Source of the DNA: Schoenoplectus triqueter
Taxonomy: Eukaryota; Streptophyta; Magnoliopsida; Poales; Cyperaceae
Reading direction: 5' to 3'
Length of the DNA stretch: 39,950 bases
Assembly: GCA_964058805.1 (NCBI GenBank)
Contig: CAXKVV010000954.1
Location: 1 to 39,950, forward strand
Below the pieces are notes generated by a model that was not told the origin of the DNA, did no database searches, and was given only the letters and a program-made list of their open reading frames with translations. Made by a program: the position numbers and the translations under genes. Below, in pieces: positions 1 through 11,205 of this stretch. The number at the start of each line of letters is the position of its first letter. Positions within the stretch are counted from its first letter, which is position 1.

Positions 1-101
1 TTCCCTACTCACCACAGAACCTTATTATAATCAGACAGGGGTATCAAAATAGTAAAATGGACAAAGTTGTGTTCTTCCATTCATCCTAAACAAATATATA
101 C

Positions 102-3100
102 CTTGAGTTGCCCGACCTCTGCAGTTAAAGAGTTAACTTTGGCAGTGTCCTCAACATGAATGAGAGTCTCTTTAACCACAGGAGGTGCCTCTTCAATAGC
201 CTTTCTAGCTGCTTCTCTTTCCTTCTGTACAGCTGCCTTCGCCTCTTCCACTTGCATCTGCATTTGCCGCAATTGCTCATGCAGCTTCGCCACTTCTTTC
301 TCTTTTGCTTCTTCGAAGTCCGCCTAAAAAGTTGAAGAAACAGAAAGGTATTTATTCCAATTCCAATAAAATTAAAAAAAAAACTCAAAAGACAATATTT
401 ACTCCATAACAACAACAACAAAGCCTTTAGTCCCAAATAAATTGGGGCAGGCTAGAAATGGAACCCCAATCAGAGTCAAAGACAATATTTACTCAAAAAA
501 AGATATAAGAGATAGTAAAAACTAACTAAAAAGAAAAACAATTATTACTCTGCTGCGTTTTTCCAACCCAAGCCGCAATGTAAGGTCTTCCACACGCTTT
601 TCTAGTTGATCTTTTGCCGCTTTGAGGGCTCCAGTTTCTCTTGCAGCCTTTAAATAAATAATACATTAAGGATAGTATGAGACTAAGCAGATCAAAGGCA
701 ATTTAAAAGAGAGAGCATATAGAAAAAGTAAACAACAGACCATTTTGAGTTGTCTGAGTACTCTTTTTGCGAGCCTTTGTCTCCAAGCACATTGATACAT
801 GAGTGTTGCGTGCTTGAGGCTCTTATAGTATAAATATTCTCTATGGCCACGCCATTTAGCCTAAAAACAAAAAAAAAATGATTCTTAACATCTTAAAGCA
901 ATATATCAAAAATAGGTTCCAAAAAAGATAGAAAAGAGGAAACCTGGATAAGGATGGCTGCTTTAGTTTCCTTCCTGAACCTAAACTCCTTGCGACCAGA
1001 CATTGCACGTAAGCCGGCTTGCAATGTAACTGCAGATTCCTGCAGCTGCAAGTACGACTTCCTTGCAAAGTACTTGCGCAAATTCTTCTGTACTTTGAGT
1101 GCAGCTGCCTCCCGACGCATCATCTCATATATCTTACGAGCCAGCATTCCTGCATTAAGACAAGATACAATTATAATGGTTGAACCTAATAATACTTTAC
1201 AACCTTGAGTGGAGCAGATGTTGCTTCGAATATGTCCATCCTGTGTTAGTCCAATACTACATATGCCCCAGCAAATCAGTATTTGATACATATCTGATAT
1301 GGATTCACGTCTGATACTGTTCCAGTGCATATCGGATACACAACATGGTGTATCCGTTATTTTATTCAAGTTTGATAGACCGATTTGGTGGGCTATATAT
1401 GCGCCAATACACGCGGCTTCATCTTCCGTGCATTTTTTTTATCCATCTAGAAGTCCGAAACACACTACTAACCAACCTCAAATCCGCCACACTACTGCAC
1501 AATTTGTTGATAACTTGGCAATTTAATTTATTATATTCATACATGCGCTACATAATCGCATCCAGGGAAGAGAGCTTGGCTAGTATGACTTAACATTAGT
1601 TTATTATGATGTTCTTCAAACAATTAGTTCATTATATTTTTTATTTTTTAATTAATATAACACTTCATTTTGATAGCATATTCATAAATATGTTATATTT
1701 ATAGCTGCATCCATATCCTAGATTTTTGAAAAGAGGAATGACTTATTTGTTAGGTATACTCTCCAACTTACATTTTGAAACATATATTTTTGGCAAGAAT
1801 AAGGGGTGCAAGAATAATTTACAACAACAACAAAGCCTTTAATCCCAAATAAATTGGGGAGGCTAGAAATGAAACCAAATTCAAAATAACAGAGATCATA
1901 GATCACAAAGATAAAAAAAATCAATGATAGTAATAGTGATAATAAAAATGCTATAACGATGATGATAATGACAATAATGACAATGATGATGGTGGTGATG
2001 GTGACGATGATATGAAAATAATAATAATAACAACAACAACAACAGATACTAATACTAGTAGCAATAGTAGTAGTAATACTAATAATAATAAGAAAATTTT
2101 TGTATCGCCGCACCCGCACCTTGTCAGATGCAATACCCAAACCCCTACGCAACATAGTGTCCATCGTACAAAAACAAATTATGGGTTTACCTCTGCAGAG
2201 AGATTGGATATCAATAGCAGACTTCTTTAGCAAGAAGAACTGCTTGCGTGCTATGTGTGTGCGTATTTGCCTCTGAATGGTTCTCGCAGCCCTTCCTAGC
2301 ACCTCTGTTCTACGAGCGTCCAGATCAGCCATCTGTCCTGCTCTCAGAAAAACTTTTGTTTTTCCAATCTGACATGGTGGGCCATTAACAAGACAAGATA
2401 ATAACTGGTCAGGGTCTACTTGTACTTTCTGAAATATATATTTTTTTTAAAAACAAAGCTTAAAACTATAGTTCATAACAATATTGAACAATACCTGATA
2501 ATTAGTCAGTCCCAGCTTATCCAGAATTTTTTGGCACACGATCTTGTCATCGTTGCTATTCAGAAGAAAATAATTAGAACATAATGAAAAGGAAGTAGAA
2601 GAATAACAAAAAAAATGGCAATCTCTTCTTACCTTCCATCCAACAATTCTGGTGCAAGCACACCAAAACGATGGAGAAATTCATAAAATGTTTTCCTTGT
2701 TGGGTATCCAGCACAACTGATCCTGATTGCTTCAAGAACACCCTAAAATAATTTAAACAAAAAACAAAATAATTGACATACAGTCACCCATTAAGTGTTG
2801 GAATAGCAAAACAAGAAAATTGATTTGGATTAACTTACACCACATCTCAGTTGTTGGAGGACATTTTGATTTTCAAAAATTGCAGGCCTGAGGATATTAT
2901 TTGGCTTCACACATCTGATATAATGTGGCTCTGTAGTGCTTAGTGTTTCCATCAGTGCTTGGAGTTGTAGCTGAGATTTATTTAAACAAAATATCATTGC
3001 CTGTCTTCAAATTTAGATTCTCAAAAGGAGCATTCATAATCATTCAAAATACCTTCAGGCACAGATCAGTGATGCATCCTTTTTCAGAAATATATATTTT

Positions 3101-6100
3101 ACTTGATTCACCTTTCTTTTTTTAATATACTAGTTTTGTGTCTCCATTGTCCTTTAGTTGAACAAGGAACAAATGACAAATTAAGCTAAAAATTGTAAAT
3201 TTCTTTCTGCATCTGTTTTGCCACACTCATATCATTTAATCAACTCCTATAAATCTTACTTCCATGATATTGTGCTTAATGCTTTCATTAATAAAATTTT
3301 AATAGTAGGCCTTTTGCCTACTACTTGAAAAAGATATTGTGCTTAATTGCAATTTACAAATTCTTCCAAAGTGAGCGCCAGATTAAATTTCTAATTAAAA
3401 ACTAAACCTTAAAACGAGCGCCAATTGATGAAAACTTCGAAGATTTAGATGTCTCCTCAGGAAGTGGGGGAAACAAACCCGCTACAAATGGGCATGTTGA
3501 GGCATTAAGCAAATCTTGGTACTCAGCCACCACATAATCTTTGTTCTTGTCTAGAAAGTGATCAGCCTGATAGGTCACCTGCACAAAAAATATAAATAAA
3601 TAAACATAAATGATGATAATAACAATAATAGTAAATAACATATCGTAACAAAAAAAATAGTTGAAACTAACTAAAGGGGATTATAAATAATTAGACAAGG
3701 CAGTAAATGGGTAACATACATCTCCAGCATAATGGACAATAGTAAAAGCAGTGCGGGACAGCTTTGGCTTGACAAATCGCTTGTTCTTCTGGAATGTTGT
3801 GTACAACTTTTGAGCAAAAGTCTCATGTGTTGATCTAGGAAACATACTGAAAGTAGGTACATACAGTCAAGGCAACAAATTATGTTAGCTCTTTGCATTA
3901 AGGTAGAACAGCAACAGATTACATATATTTAAAAAATCAATAACTTACCAAGCCTCATCAAGCAGAGAGATAACTCCACCAGGTTTCTAAGGAAAATGAA
4001 AGTACAGTTTTAGAAGCCAGTTTGGAAAATAGATTTTATTTACTTGCATCAAAATAAATAGAAAAATATTGGCCAGAACAAAATGTTTAATGCCTTAAAA
4101 GCTCCAAACAATTGATAGACAAAAAAGACAATACGAAATATATTAGCTCAACAATAAACAAATTCACAAATTCATTTGGTACCAGCAATGATTGGTGCAA
4201 ATAATGGTCTTGTCTGGAACCTGACTCATTTAGTAATGTGATCAATCCATTTGGTAAGGAAGAAAATTGCAAACCTTCTCTATTAAGTCCAAGACGTCTT
4301 GATTATCAACAAAATCAATGTAACTCCAGTTTATCTCCTCCTTGGTATATTCTTCCTGCTCCATTTTAAAGACATGCTGCAATGAAATATATGTACATTT
4401 CAGAACTCGGAAACACAAATTAATGCTGCATATCTTAGTTTCGTCATCCTCCTTTTTTCAAAGATTAAAACATGGTATTAACTATATTCAGCACCTGGTT
4501 AAAATGTTGTTGCAGCTTTTCATTTGTATAGTTGATGCAAAGCTGCTCAAAACTGTCAAATGGAGAAACAAAATTGTCAAAAATTCAAAATGTTATACAA
4601 TAATCTTTCTGTTTTGAGTTCCAACTATCAGGAACTTCAATTTGTATATAAATATTTTTACCTGTTAACTTTGAAACTTTCAAAACCATAAATGTCAAGA
4701 ACTCCAATCAATTGTTTTGAGTTTGCATCCTGCCCAATTGAGACATTAATTTTCTCCACAATCCTGCATATAAGAGTACAAGGTAAATAGTAAAAATATT
4801 ATCCATTTTAGTAAGTACAACAACAACAAAGCCTTTAATCCCAAATAAATTAGGTAGGCTAGGAATGAACCCAATCCAAAAGCATAGAGATCAAAGATCT
4901 CAAATATAAAAAAAAAAAAAATCAATGATAGTAATAGTGACAATGATACTGATAATAATGATGATGAGAATGATGAGAATGATGATAATAATGATGATGA
5001 TGATGATGATGATGATAATATGATAATCATAATAATACTAACAATGATACAGACATCAATAATAATAATGGTAACGTCTAACGATAATAAATTAATAATA
5101 ATGATACAGACATCCATAATAATAATGATAATAGTAATAATAATAATAATAATAATACAAACATCCATAATAATTATAGTAACGCTAATAATAATAATAA
5201 TAATAGTCCTAATATCAATGGTCGTAGTAAACCTATAATATAAAATATACTCCTAAATCCTAAAATCCTAAATCTTAAATTCTAAACCCTAAAACCCTAA
5301 AAACTAAAAATCTAAGAACCCGAAATCTATAACTTTACCACCAAAAAGGCAAAAAACATATCATTTTGCAGAAATGGTATATAAATGTTCAACCATGCAT
5401 TTCTTTTAAATGCTCTCCAAAAAAAAATTCACAAAAAAATCACATAGATCTCATGCCAGCCATGATTTAAAAAATAATAGATGGAGAATATTTTGAAGGA
5501 GACAAACTGAAATTTAGAATTGCCCAATTAACTAAATTTTAGTTGAAAAGAAGTCCAATACCAGTCAAACAATCGTGAGTAGATAGTTTTTGCCAACCCG
5601 TCTCTACTGACAATAGCCGATTCTGGATCAAGAGTTCTTGTAATGACTTCTTCTGGTGTGACAATTATTCGAGTAATCAATGCTTGCTCCAATTTGTCAC
5701 AGTCACACCTGAGAAACAATGTAAAACAAAATACAACCCCATTAGTTGACACACCTAGCAACAGTAACTACTTTTTACAGATGAAGCGAATATGTTCAAC
5801 TTATATACTTACATTAAGAGTTCAGATGCTGTTTTTAGATGGACCCTTGACTTCTCATCCTTAATAACTGATGAATCAATCTCCTTTCCTTTCGCAAAAT
5901 CAATATTTCCAATGTGAAGGACAGCCGCTACCACCCGAAATATTGCCTCCTATAAACGACCAAAACAAAATACATCTTTAATTTTAATACTGCAAGATAT
6001 AGACTGACATAAAAATACAAAAGAGCAGTTCATACTTGTTCTTCCTCACTTATTCCAACTATATCCATAGCCCTTCTAGTAGCCAGATACTCATGTGCAT

Positions 6101-9100
6101 CATTAATCCCATCTGCCTCAATGCAACTTGATTGGTTAAGGTAGTGAAATGACTTAGGATCACCCAATTTATATTTCTCTTTGTCCTGAATAAATAAACA
6201 ACATTCATTTTGTTAGTGTTATACAAACTTCAAAGGCATGGAATTATAAGATAAGGTACCTCACTCGGGGCAGCACAGAGGAAATAAAAGCAATGATAGT
6301 TTCTCTCAGGAGTGTTGGTCTGACAAACTCTAGATCTCTCAAGCAGGTAGGTTCTAATAGCAGCACCTGAGATCCGACCCGTCTTGTCAAATTGGATCTC
6401 CACAAATTTGCCAAAACGACTTAACCACAAAATAATTAGCAAACAGTTAGCTTCCCTTGTTAGCTTCCCAATTGAGAAAAAAAAATAAGTAGAGTACAAA
6501 TCCAAATGAAATAAGAAATAACAGGAAGTTACCTCGAGTTATTATTCCTGACAGTTTTTGCATTGCCAAAGGCTTCAAGGACAGGATTTGACTAAAAGTT
6601 AGAAAAACATGAATCAGTCAAACAAAATTACAAACTTTATTTTGTTGGAAGTAAAATTAGTACTTGGCTCTGTTACCATATAGCATTTGTGACATGATGC
6701 TAGGTACACAATTGAACCAGACATTGGTATTGCTTGATGCTGGCCTACAAATACCAAAAAACTAACACAGTGAACTTACTTCTAGAACTTGTTGTTCTAC
6801 AGTTCTCCCTTCTGTGCCGGATCTCCCCCCCATGTACGCCAGATATCTCATAAGCATCTTGGTTGTTTCAGTTTTACCAGCACCACTTTCACCACTAACC
6901 AAAATGGAGTTGCTTTTCCCTTCATTTATCATTGCCCTGTTTAATTAATCAATTCACTTACATTTGTTAATTACCACTGGTACTGACGTGCTGTAATAAT
7001 ATAAAATTATAAAGTAGGGTAACTTGTCATATGCCACTCGGTATCACAACTCAATTTCAGGTATATACTAGAACCAGATATACCAGTACAGTATCGAGCA
7101 CTACCAGGGGTTTTCAGTTGTTATTATTGGTATACCAACATTTAAAATGGCAATTAACTGGAATCAATTGGCATAATATGGTATTGATAGCATTGGAAGA
7201 AAAAATAGCATTAGACTTACAACTTCAGTATTGAACTCAACAGAGGTTTGAGTTATTATTATTAGTATAGAAACTTGTAAAATAGGAATTTAACTAGAAT
7301 CAATTGGCATAATCTGGAAATAATGGTATCAGAAAACGCTACCTGTAAGCAACATCAGCAATTGCAAAAACGTGGGGACTAAGCTCCCCTAAATCAGCGC
7401 CCTTGTACTGTTCCATCATGTGAGTATCATACAGGTGTGGCAACCGTTGAAACGGGTTCACCGCTATGAGAATATTACCTGTATATGTCTGAAAAAAGAA
7501 CAGCAAAGAGAAGTTCAATGAACTTCCTTTCCTAACTTTGCAAGTTTTTCATGGAGACAAGGGGAATAATGAAAGAGCATACATAGATTTCATTGAGCTC
7601 ATAGCGTGTCTTGAGGTTTTCTAGTACACCTGGTTCATGTAGGTACGATAGTCGTGTCATGTCATCCACCCCACCAGCTGGTGCTTCAGTATCCTTAGGA
7701 TATACTTTTGATATATCTGCCACAACCTGCTTGCAAACATAATTTTGAAGAAAAAAAGAAACTATGACATACATGCAAATTAATGTCTGGTTTCAGGTTA
7801 GACTAGAAAAATATGTACTACATGAAGGTGAGTTCTTCAATGAAGTTGACCAATGCAATATGTAAAATGCAAAAACATAAGGTAATTGTGATAGAATTCT
7901 GATTACTTACATTTTTTCCAGTTGTTGCGCTGACATGAACTTGACTGCCACTAATTTTAGAAACCTCTCCATCAACCCAAGCTAGTTTTGGATCTTCAAC
8001 CCATACATGTGATCCCACTACTATATTTATTGGTGTAACCGCCTACACAAGATGTAAGGCAAAAGGCTATCAAGATTCTAACCATGCTTATATAGAGAAG
8101 GCATCATGATGTGAGTACTCAGGACATAATGTTATAGTAAGATGTATTGTGATATATATTGCATCAGGAATTGCTAGGTTCAAACTATTTTGTCATTAGA
8201 TTAAAAACATCACATTTTCAGTATAATTTAAAGACTTTTATCTGCTAAGGATTTTAGTTAAATGGCAGCGGGCACATTGCGTACTGGATGTGTACAACTT
8301 GTCAGTAACTAAGTATGCACAGTGCATACTGCATATAGGTAGATCCTTAGATTTAAATAGATAAAATAGCTGATTCCAAACATAGTACCAGGAGAAACAT
8401 ATCAATAGAATTGCCTATAAATAGAATTGCCTCAGGTATAAAGGCTTTTTATTACTTGCTGTTTGTTACTTGAAATATTTTAAAAGTAATGAAATACTAG
8501 TCTCATATAGGTAGCAACAATTATGGGAAATTGCCAGATCATCATCGATAACTTGCAAGAAATCATATTCCTTAGTTCCTTAGTACATAAGTTTTTCCAC
8601 TTTAAAAACATTCAAGTCCATTTAAAAAAACTTAAAATTAAACAAATGCACTTATCCGTAATGAAATTAATCCCAGTAACAGTCTAAATTGACTATTTGG
8701 GCATATGACAGCCAAAACATTGGCCACCCCTAGATATCTAAAAACTCCCTTGAAGTGGTCAGACATCTTGCTTCCCCGAAATAAAATCATATACGTATGG
8801 AGCACTGATGCTGGCAAAGCATTGCAAAGCTAGCCCAAAATTTCAACTCAAATCCCAAAACAACTAAACTAAGAACCCAGAGTACGGTAAGGTAACAACC
8901 AAGTTCATTTACTTCTTAAATGCCAACAATGGGAGAAACCATCTCGTGGTCCAACTTTCATCAATGAATTCAACATTTCAATTAAAATTTTAAAGGTACT
9001 GACTGCGAGTACGGCATAGATCAACAATATACAGTGAATCTCCAAATATACAAATATTTTAGTAAAAATAACTCTACAGTATACAATGAATCTCCGAATA

Positions 9101-9140
9101 CACACAAACAAATTAAGAAAACAATAAGTTCACTAACCAT
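102..9140 (-). CDS. Class XI myosin heavy chain, 5' two thirds (partial, runs off left edge)
   Basis: Plant actin motor that moves organelles and drives cytoplasmic streaming. Exons in gene order: 9138-9140 (ATG only), 7911-8042, 7583-7726, 7343-7488, 6780-6936, 6533-6591, 6260-6419, 6036-6185, 5813-5949, 5562-5708, 4662-4763, 4495-4552, 4275-4376, 3949-3986, 3720-3846, 3408-3578, 2839-2970, 2633-2742, 2495-2555, 2191-2368, 944-1149, 741-860, 549-647, 102-323. They sum to 2961 bases, 987 codons, in frame across every junction. Visible: SH3-like N-terminus (GSHVWVEDP), P-loop GESGAGKT near residue 157, switch I NNNSSRFG near 211, switch [10 protein letters not shown] near 435, [13 protein letters not shown] near 713, six IQ motifs about 739-880, then a charged coiled coil with [19 protein letters not shown]. 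These fit myosin XI, not VIII. The rest of the coiled coil and the globular DIL tail lie outside the window. The class is certain; the subtype (XI-1, XI-K or other) is not. Confidence 0.95.
405..477 (-). mobile_element. 5'-truncated SINE/RTE-LINE tail with 17-bp target duplication
   Basis: A 73-base insert in a myosin intron. Read on the minus strand it ends in TTTGGGACTAAAGGCTTTG followed by TTG repeats, the shared 3' end of plant Au/TS-type SINEs and RTE-type LINEs. It is flanked by an exact 17-base direct repeat, AAAGACAATATTTACTC, at 388-404 and 478-494. This is the signature of target-primed reverse transcription with 5' truncation. The family name is from memory of the consensus; the target duplication is read directly. 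Confidence 0.8.
1821..2092 (-). mobile_element. SINE/RTE-like tail joined to a trinucleotide array (copy 2)
   Basis: The same (TTG)n-tailed 3' end as at 405-477, here with about 100 bases of body. It is followed by an imperfect ATG/ATA/ACA triplet array from about 1921 to 2092. The body and the first bases of the array (TCAATGATAGTAATAGTGA) match the copy at 4817, so the array seems to belong to the element. It lies in the large myosin intron 1150-2190. No clear target duplication was found. Confidence 0.65.
4817..5215 (-). mobile_element. SINE/RTE-like tail joined to a trinucleotide array (copy 3)
   Basis: The third copy in the myosin introns (intron 4764-5561), in the same orientation. The (TTG)n end is at 4817-4831, then about 85 bases of body, an A-run, and a long degenerate ATG/ATA array from about 4921 to 5215. 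It shares TCAATGATAGTAATAGTGA with copy 2, so the two derive from one composite source. The right end is undefined because the array passes into a telomere-like stretch. Confidence 0.65.
5251..5325. repeat. Interstitial telomere-like repeat
   Basis: Degenerate tandem units of the plant telomere type (CCCTAAA on the plus strand). The clearest are CTAAACCCTAAAACCCTAAA at about 5282-5301, flanked by variants such as CCTAAATCCTAAAATCC. The stretch sits in a myosin intron just after the triplet array. It is too degenerate and short to be a telomere. Confidence 0.65.
7091..7322. repeat. Diverged direct duplication inside a myosin intron
   Basis: Two related blocks, about 7091-7185 and 7228-7322, lie in intron 6937-7342 with an offset of 137 bases. 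Both carry GAATCAATTGGCATAAT (at 7161 and 7298), preceded by TTATTATT-GTATA and a GTAT-GAxC-CA-AG-GGTTT-AGTT block. An old local tandem duplication is the simplest reading. No transposon ends were seen. Confidence 0.55.
8043..9137 (-). other. First intron of the myosin gene
   Basis: An intron of about 1.1 kb between the proposed ATG-only exon and the exon starting [11 protein letters not shown]. The acceptor on the gene strand (CTTACATCTTGTGTAG) is good. I see no coding sequence, transposon ends or arrays in it. Confidence 0.5.
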
Positions 9141-9430
9141 CGATCATATGCCTGATCCGCCGATTCCGACCAGATTCCAGCACAATTCGATGGCCAAAGG
9201 AACTTTATTTGAAGAAATTTTCTGATTTCACAAGATCAGAACGAGCAAATCGGGGGAGAAAGAGGGCTATTTGCTATTACACCTCTCTTCTTTCTTCGCT
9301 ACTACACTGCTATTTTATTTTCTCCTCTCTCCCTCCCGCCTACTCAGACTGGCTAGAAGTGGGACGGGGTCTCTCTCTAAAGTCTCTCTCTCTTCCCTCT
9401 TCTTTGGGTTTCGCGGTATGAGCTGCTCCA
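9141..9430 (-). promoter_or_regulatory. 5' leader and core promoter region of the myosin gene
   Basis: On the gene strand this is a purine-rich (GA) leader, seen on the plus strand as CT-rich runs around 9280-9335 and 9369-9405. Such tracts are common in plant 5' leaders. No convincing TATA box was found, so the transcription start is only placed somewhere in about 9250-9420. The proposed start codon (9138-9140) touches the donor site of intron 1 (GTTAGT). An out-of-frame ATG lies 7 bases upstream at 9145-9147. Confidence 0.5.
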
Positions 9431-9780
9431 GGTTCTGAGTTGGAACCTGGAAGGGTAGATCTGGTAAATCAAGGCGTCAATTTGGCGAATAATGTTTCAA
9501 ATGAGCTGATATTGAATTAACAATCGTATCCTGGACGGCGCTGCCCCATGCGTATCGCAGCTGCTGTTGTTGCGGCTACGGTTTCCTTACTGTGTGACTG
9601 TTTTACCCTTTCGGAATTTTCTGTTTTATTGCCATCTCTGTCCTCGCCTCCTCGGACCCGAACTGAATATGAGTCCGGTTTTTCGTATTGATTATTGAAT
9701 TTGTTGCACAGTTTGAGAACTTGGTTTAGTATATCCGAGTTATTATGTTTCGCAAAGCATTGTGAATCGGATTCTAATTT
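9431..9780. other. Intergenic sequence upstream of the myosin gene
   Basis: Less AT-rich than the DNA to its right, and probably holds the upstream promoter of the myosin gene. I see no gene or transposon ends. Confidence 0.4.
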
Positions 9781-9795
9781 ATAATTTATAATTAT

Positions 9796-9861
9796 AATTT
9801 ATTTATAATTTATTTATAATTTATTTATAATTTATTTATAATTTATTTATAATTTATTTAT
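9796..9861. repeat. 11-bp minisatellite, six perfect copies
   Basis: AATTTATTTAT is repeated head to tail six times without a mismatch, with partial units on both sides. The AT-only unit and exact copies suggest recent slippage. Confidence 0.9.
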
Positions 9862-10241
9862 AATTTAAAATAAATAATTCTAACCGTTCCTAAATGGATT
9901 AATAAATCAAATTATATATATTTTAAAATTTTCTATTTGTTCTGATGAAGAAAAAATGATTTTATCCAACAAATTTGATTCATTCAAGAACAATAATTTT
10001 CTATCCATAAGAAAATAAAAAATTGATTTGCTAACATATTAGATTGAACGGTTCAGATGATTCATTTCTATTTTGAAATTATAAATTCGAGTCTGAAGCA
10101 CCGACTTCACAGTGCTTCACGCTTAGTGTATTGTTAGATGGACAATGATATTAAATCGACAAACTTATATTATGAAAACTTTTGTTTGTGAATTATACCT
10201 AGGTTTATCTAGTTAGGGATCATGAGATAATACTTTCTTTT

Positions 10242-11205
10242 AAGCTATATTTGGATGGTGGAAGGATTAGTGCAAGAATATTATCATTTGAGTTAGTAGT
10301 TGAGGATAGTGTGAGATTAGTGATATCTCGAAAAATAAAAAAAGAGCATTAATTTTACTATTTTGGGTTAGTAAAATATTATTTGAATGGTAACTTCATA
10401 ATAGTGATGGAGTGAATGAATAAAATAATATATTGTTTTTTATATAATATAATGATTATTATTTTATTTATTATTATAATTAGTGTTATTATATTAATTT
10501 GTTTATTATTAATTATTATTATTTTATTTAATATTGTTGATATTATTTTATTTAATATTATTGATTATTATTTTATTTAATACTAAAAACTATTATTTTG
10601 TATTATGATTTTTAATTAATAATTATTATTTTTAATTCTAATAGTCATTAATTAATTTATTATTATTATATTAATTATTATTGATTATTATCTTATTTAA
10701 TATTAAGAATTTTTATTCCATATTGTGATTTTTAATTAATCATTATTTTGTTTAATATAAATGGTTATTAATTTACTAATTATTATTTGTTATTAATTAA
10801 TTTATTATTATAAATTATTATTTTGTATTATGATTTTTCATTTTTCATTATTTTATTTAATACTAATGGTTATCAACTTATTTATTATTAATTGATTGAT
10901 TATTATTTTATTTAATATTAAAAATTAGTATTCTATATTATGATTTTTAATTAATTATTATTGTTTAATTATTATCTATTATTTATTATTATTTTATTAA
11001 TAATTATTAAAATAAATATAAAAATGAATTGAATCTTTGTTTATTAATATCCAAAATAATAGTACAATTCTATTAAATCATCATTTTGATGGAGTTAATT
11101 GAATAGAGCTGCTTGTTAGCTATTCTAAATTTTTAAATTTTATTTGAATTAAACTTCAAATTAGAATAGTTACTATTGTAAAGTTAGTGCTACAAACACA
11201 GCCAA
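10242..11205. mobile_element. Possible TIR element with AT/ATT-rich core
   Basis: A long run of TTATTATTTTATTTAAT-like units (about 10430-11000) lies between edges that look like weak inverted repeats: AGCTATATTTG at left and CAAACACAGCC at right (8 of 11 match when inverted). Such ends are typical of plant MITEs. I found no target duplication, so it may be only low-complexity sequence. Confidence 0.35.

Noticed and set aside
1718..2332. 204-codon minus-strand open frame
   Set aside because: Only the first about 45 codons are a myosin exon (IQ region). The rest is read-through into the intron and its triplet array.
4746..5168. 140-codon minus-strand open frame rich in Ile and Ser
   Set aside because: It is the translation of an ATG/ATA microsatellite in a myosin intron.
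9796..9861. Regular repeats resembling a CRISPR-like array
   Set aside because: Units are contiguous with no spacers, and this is plant nuclear DNA; it is a minisatellite.
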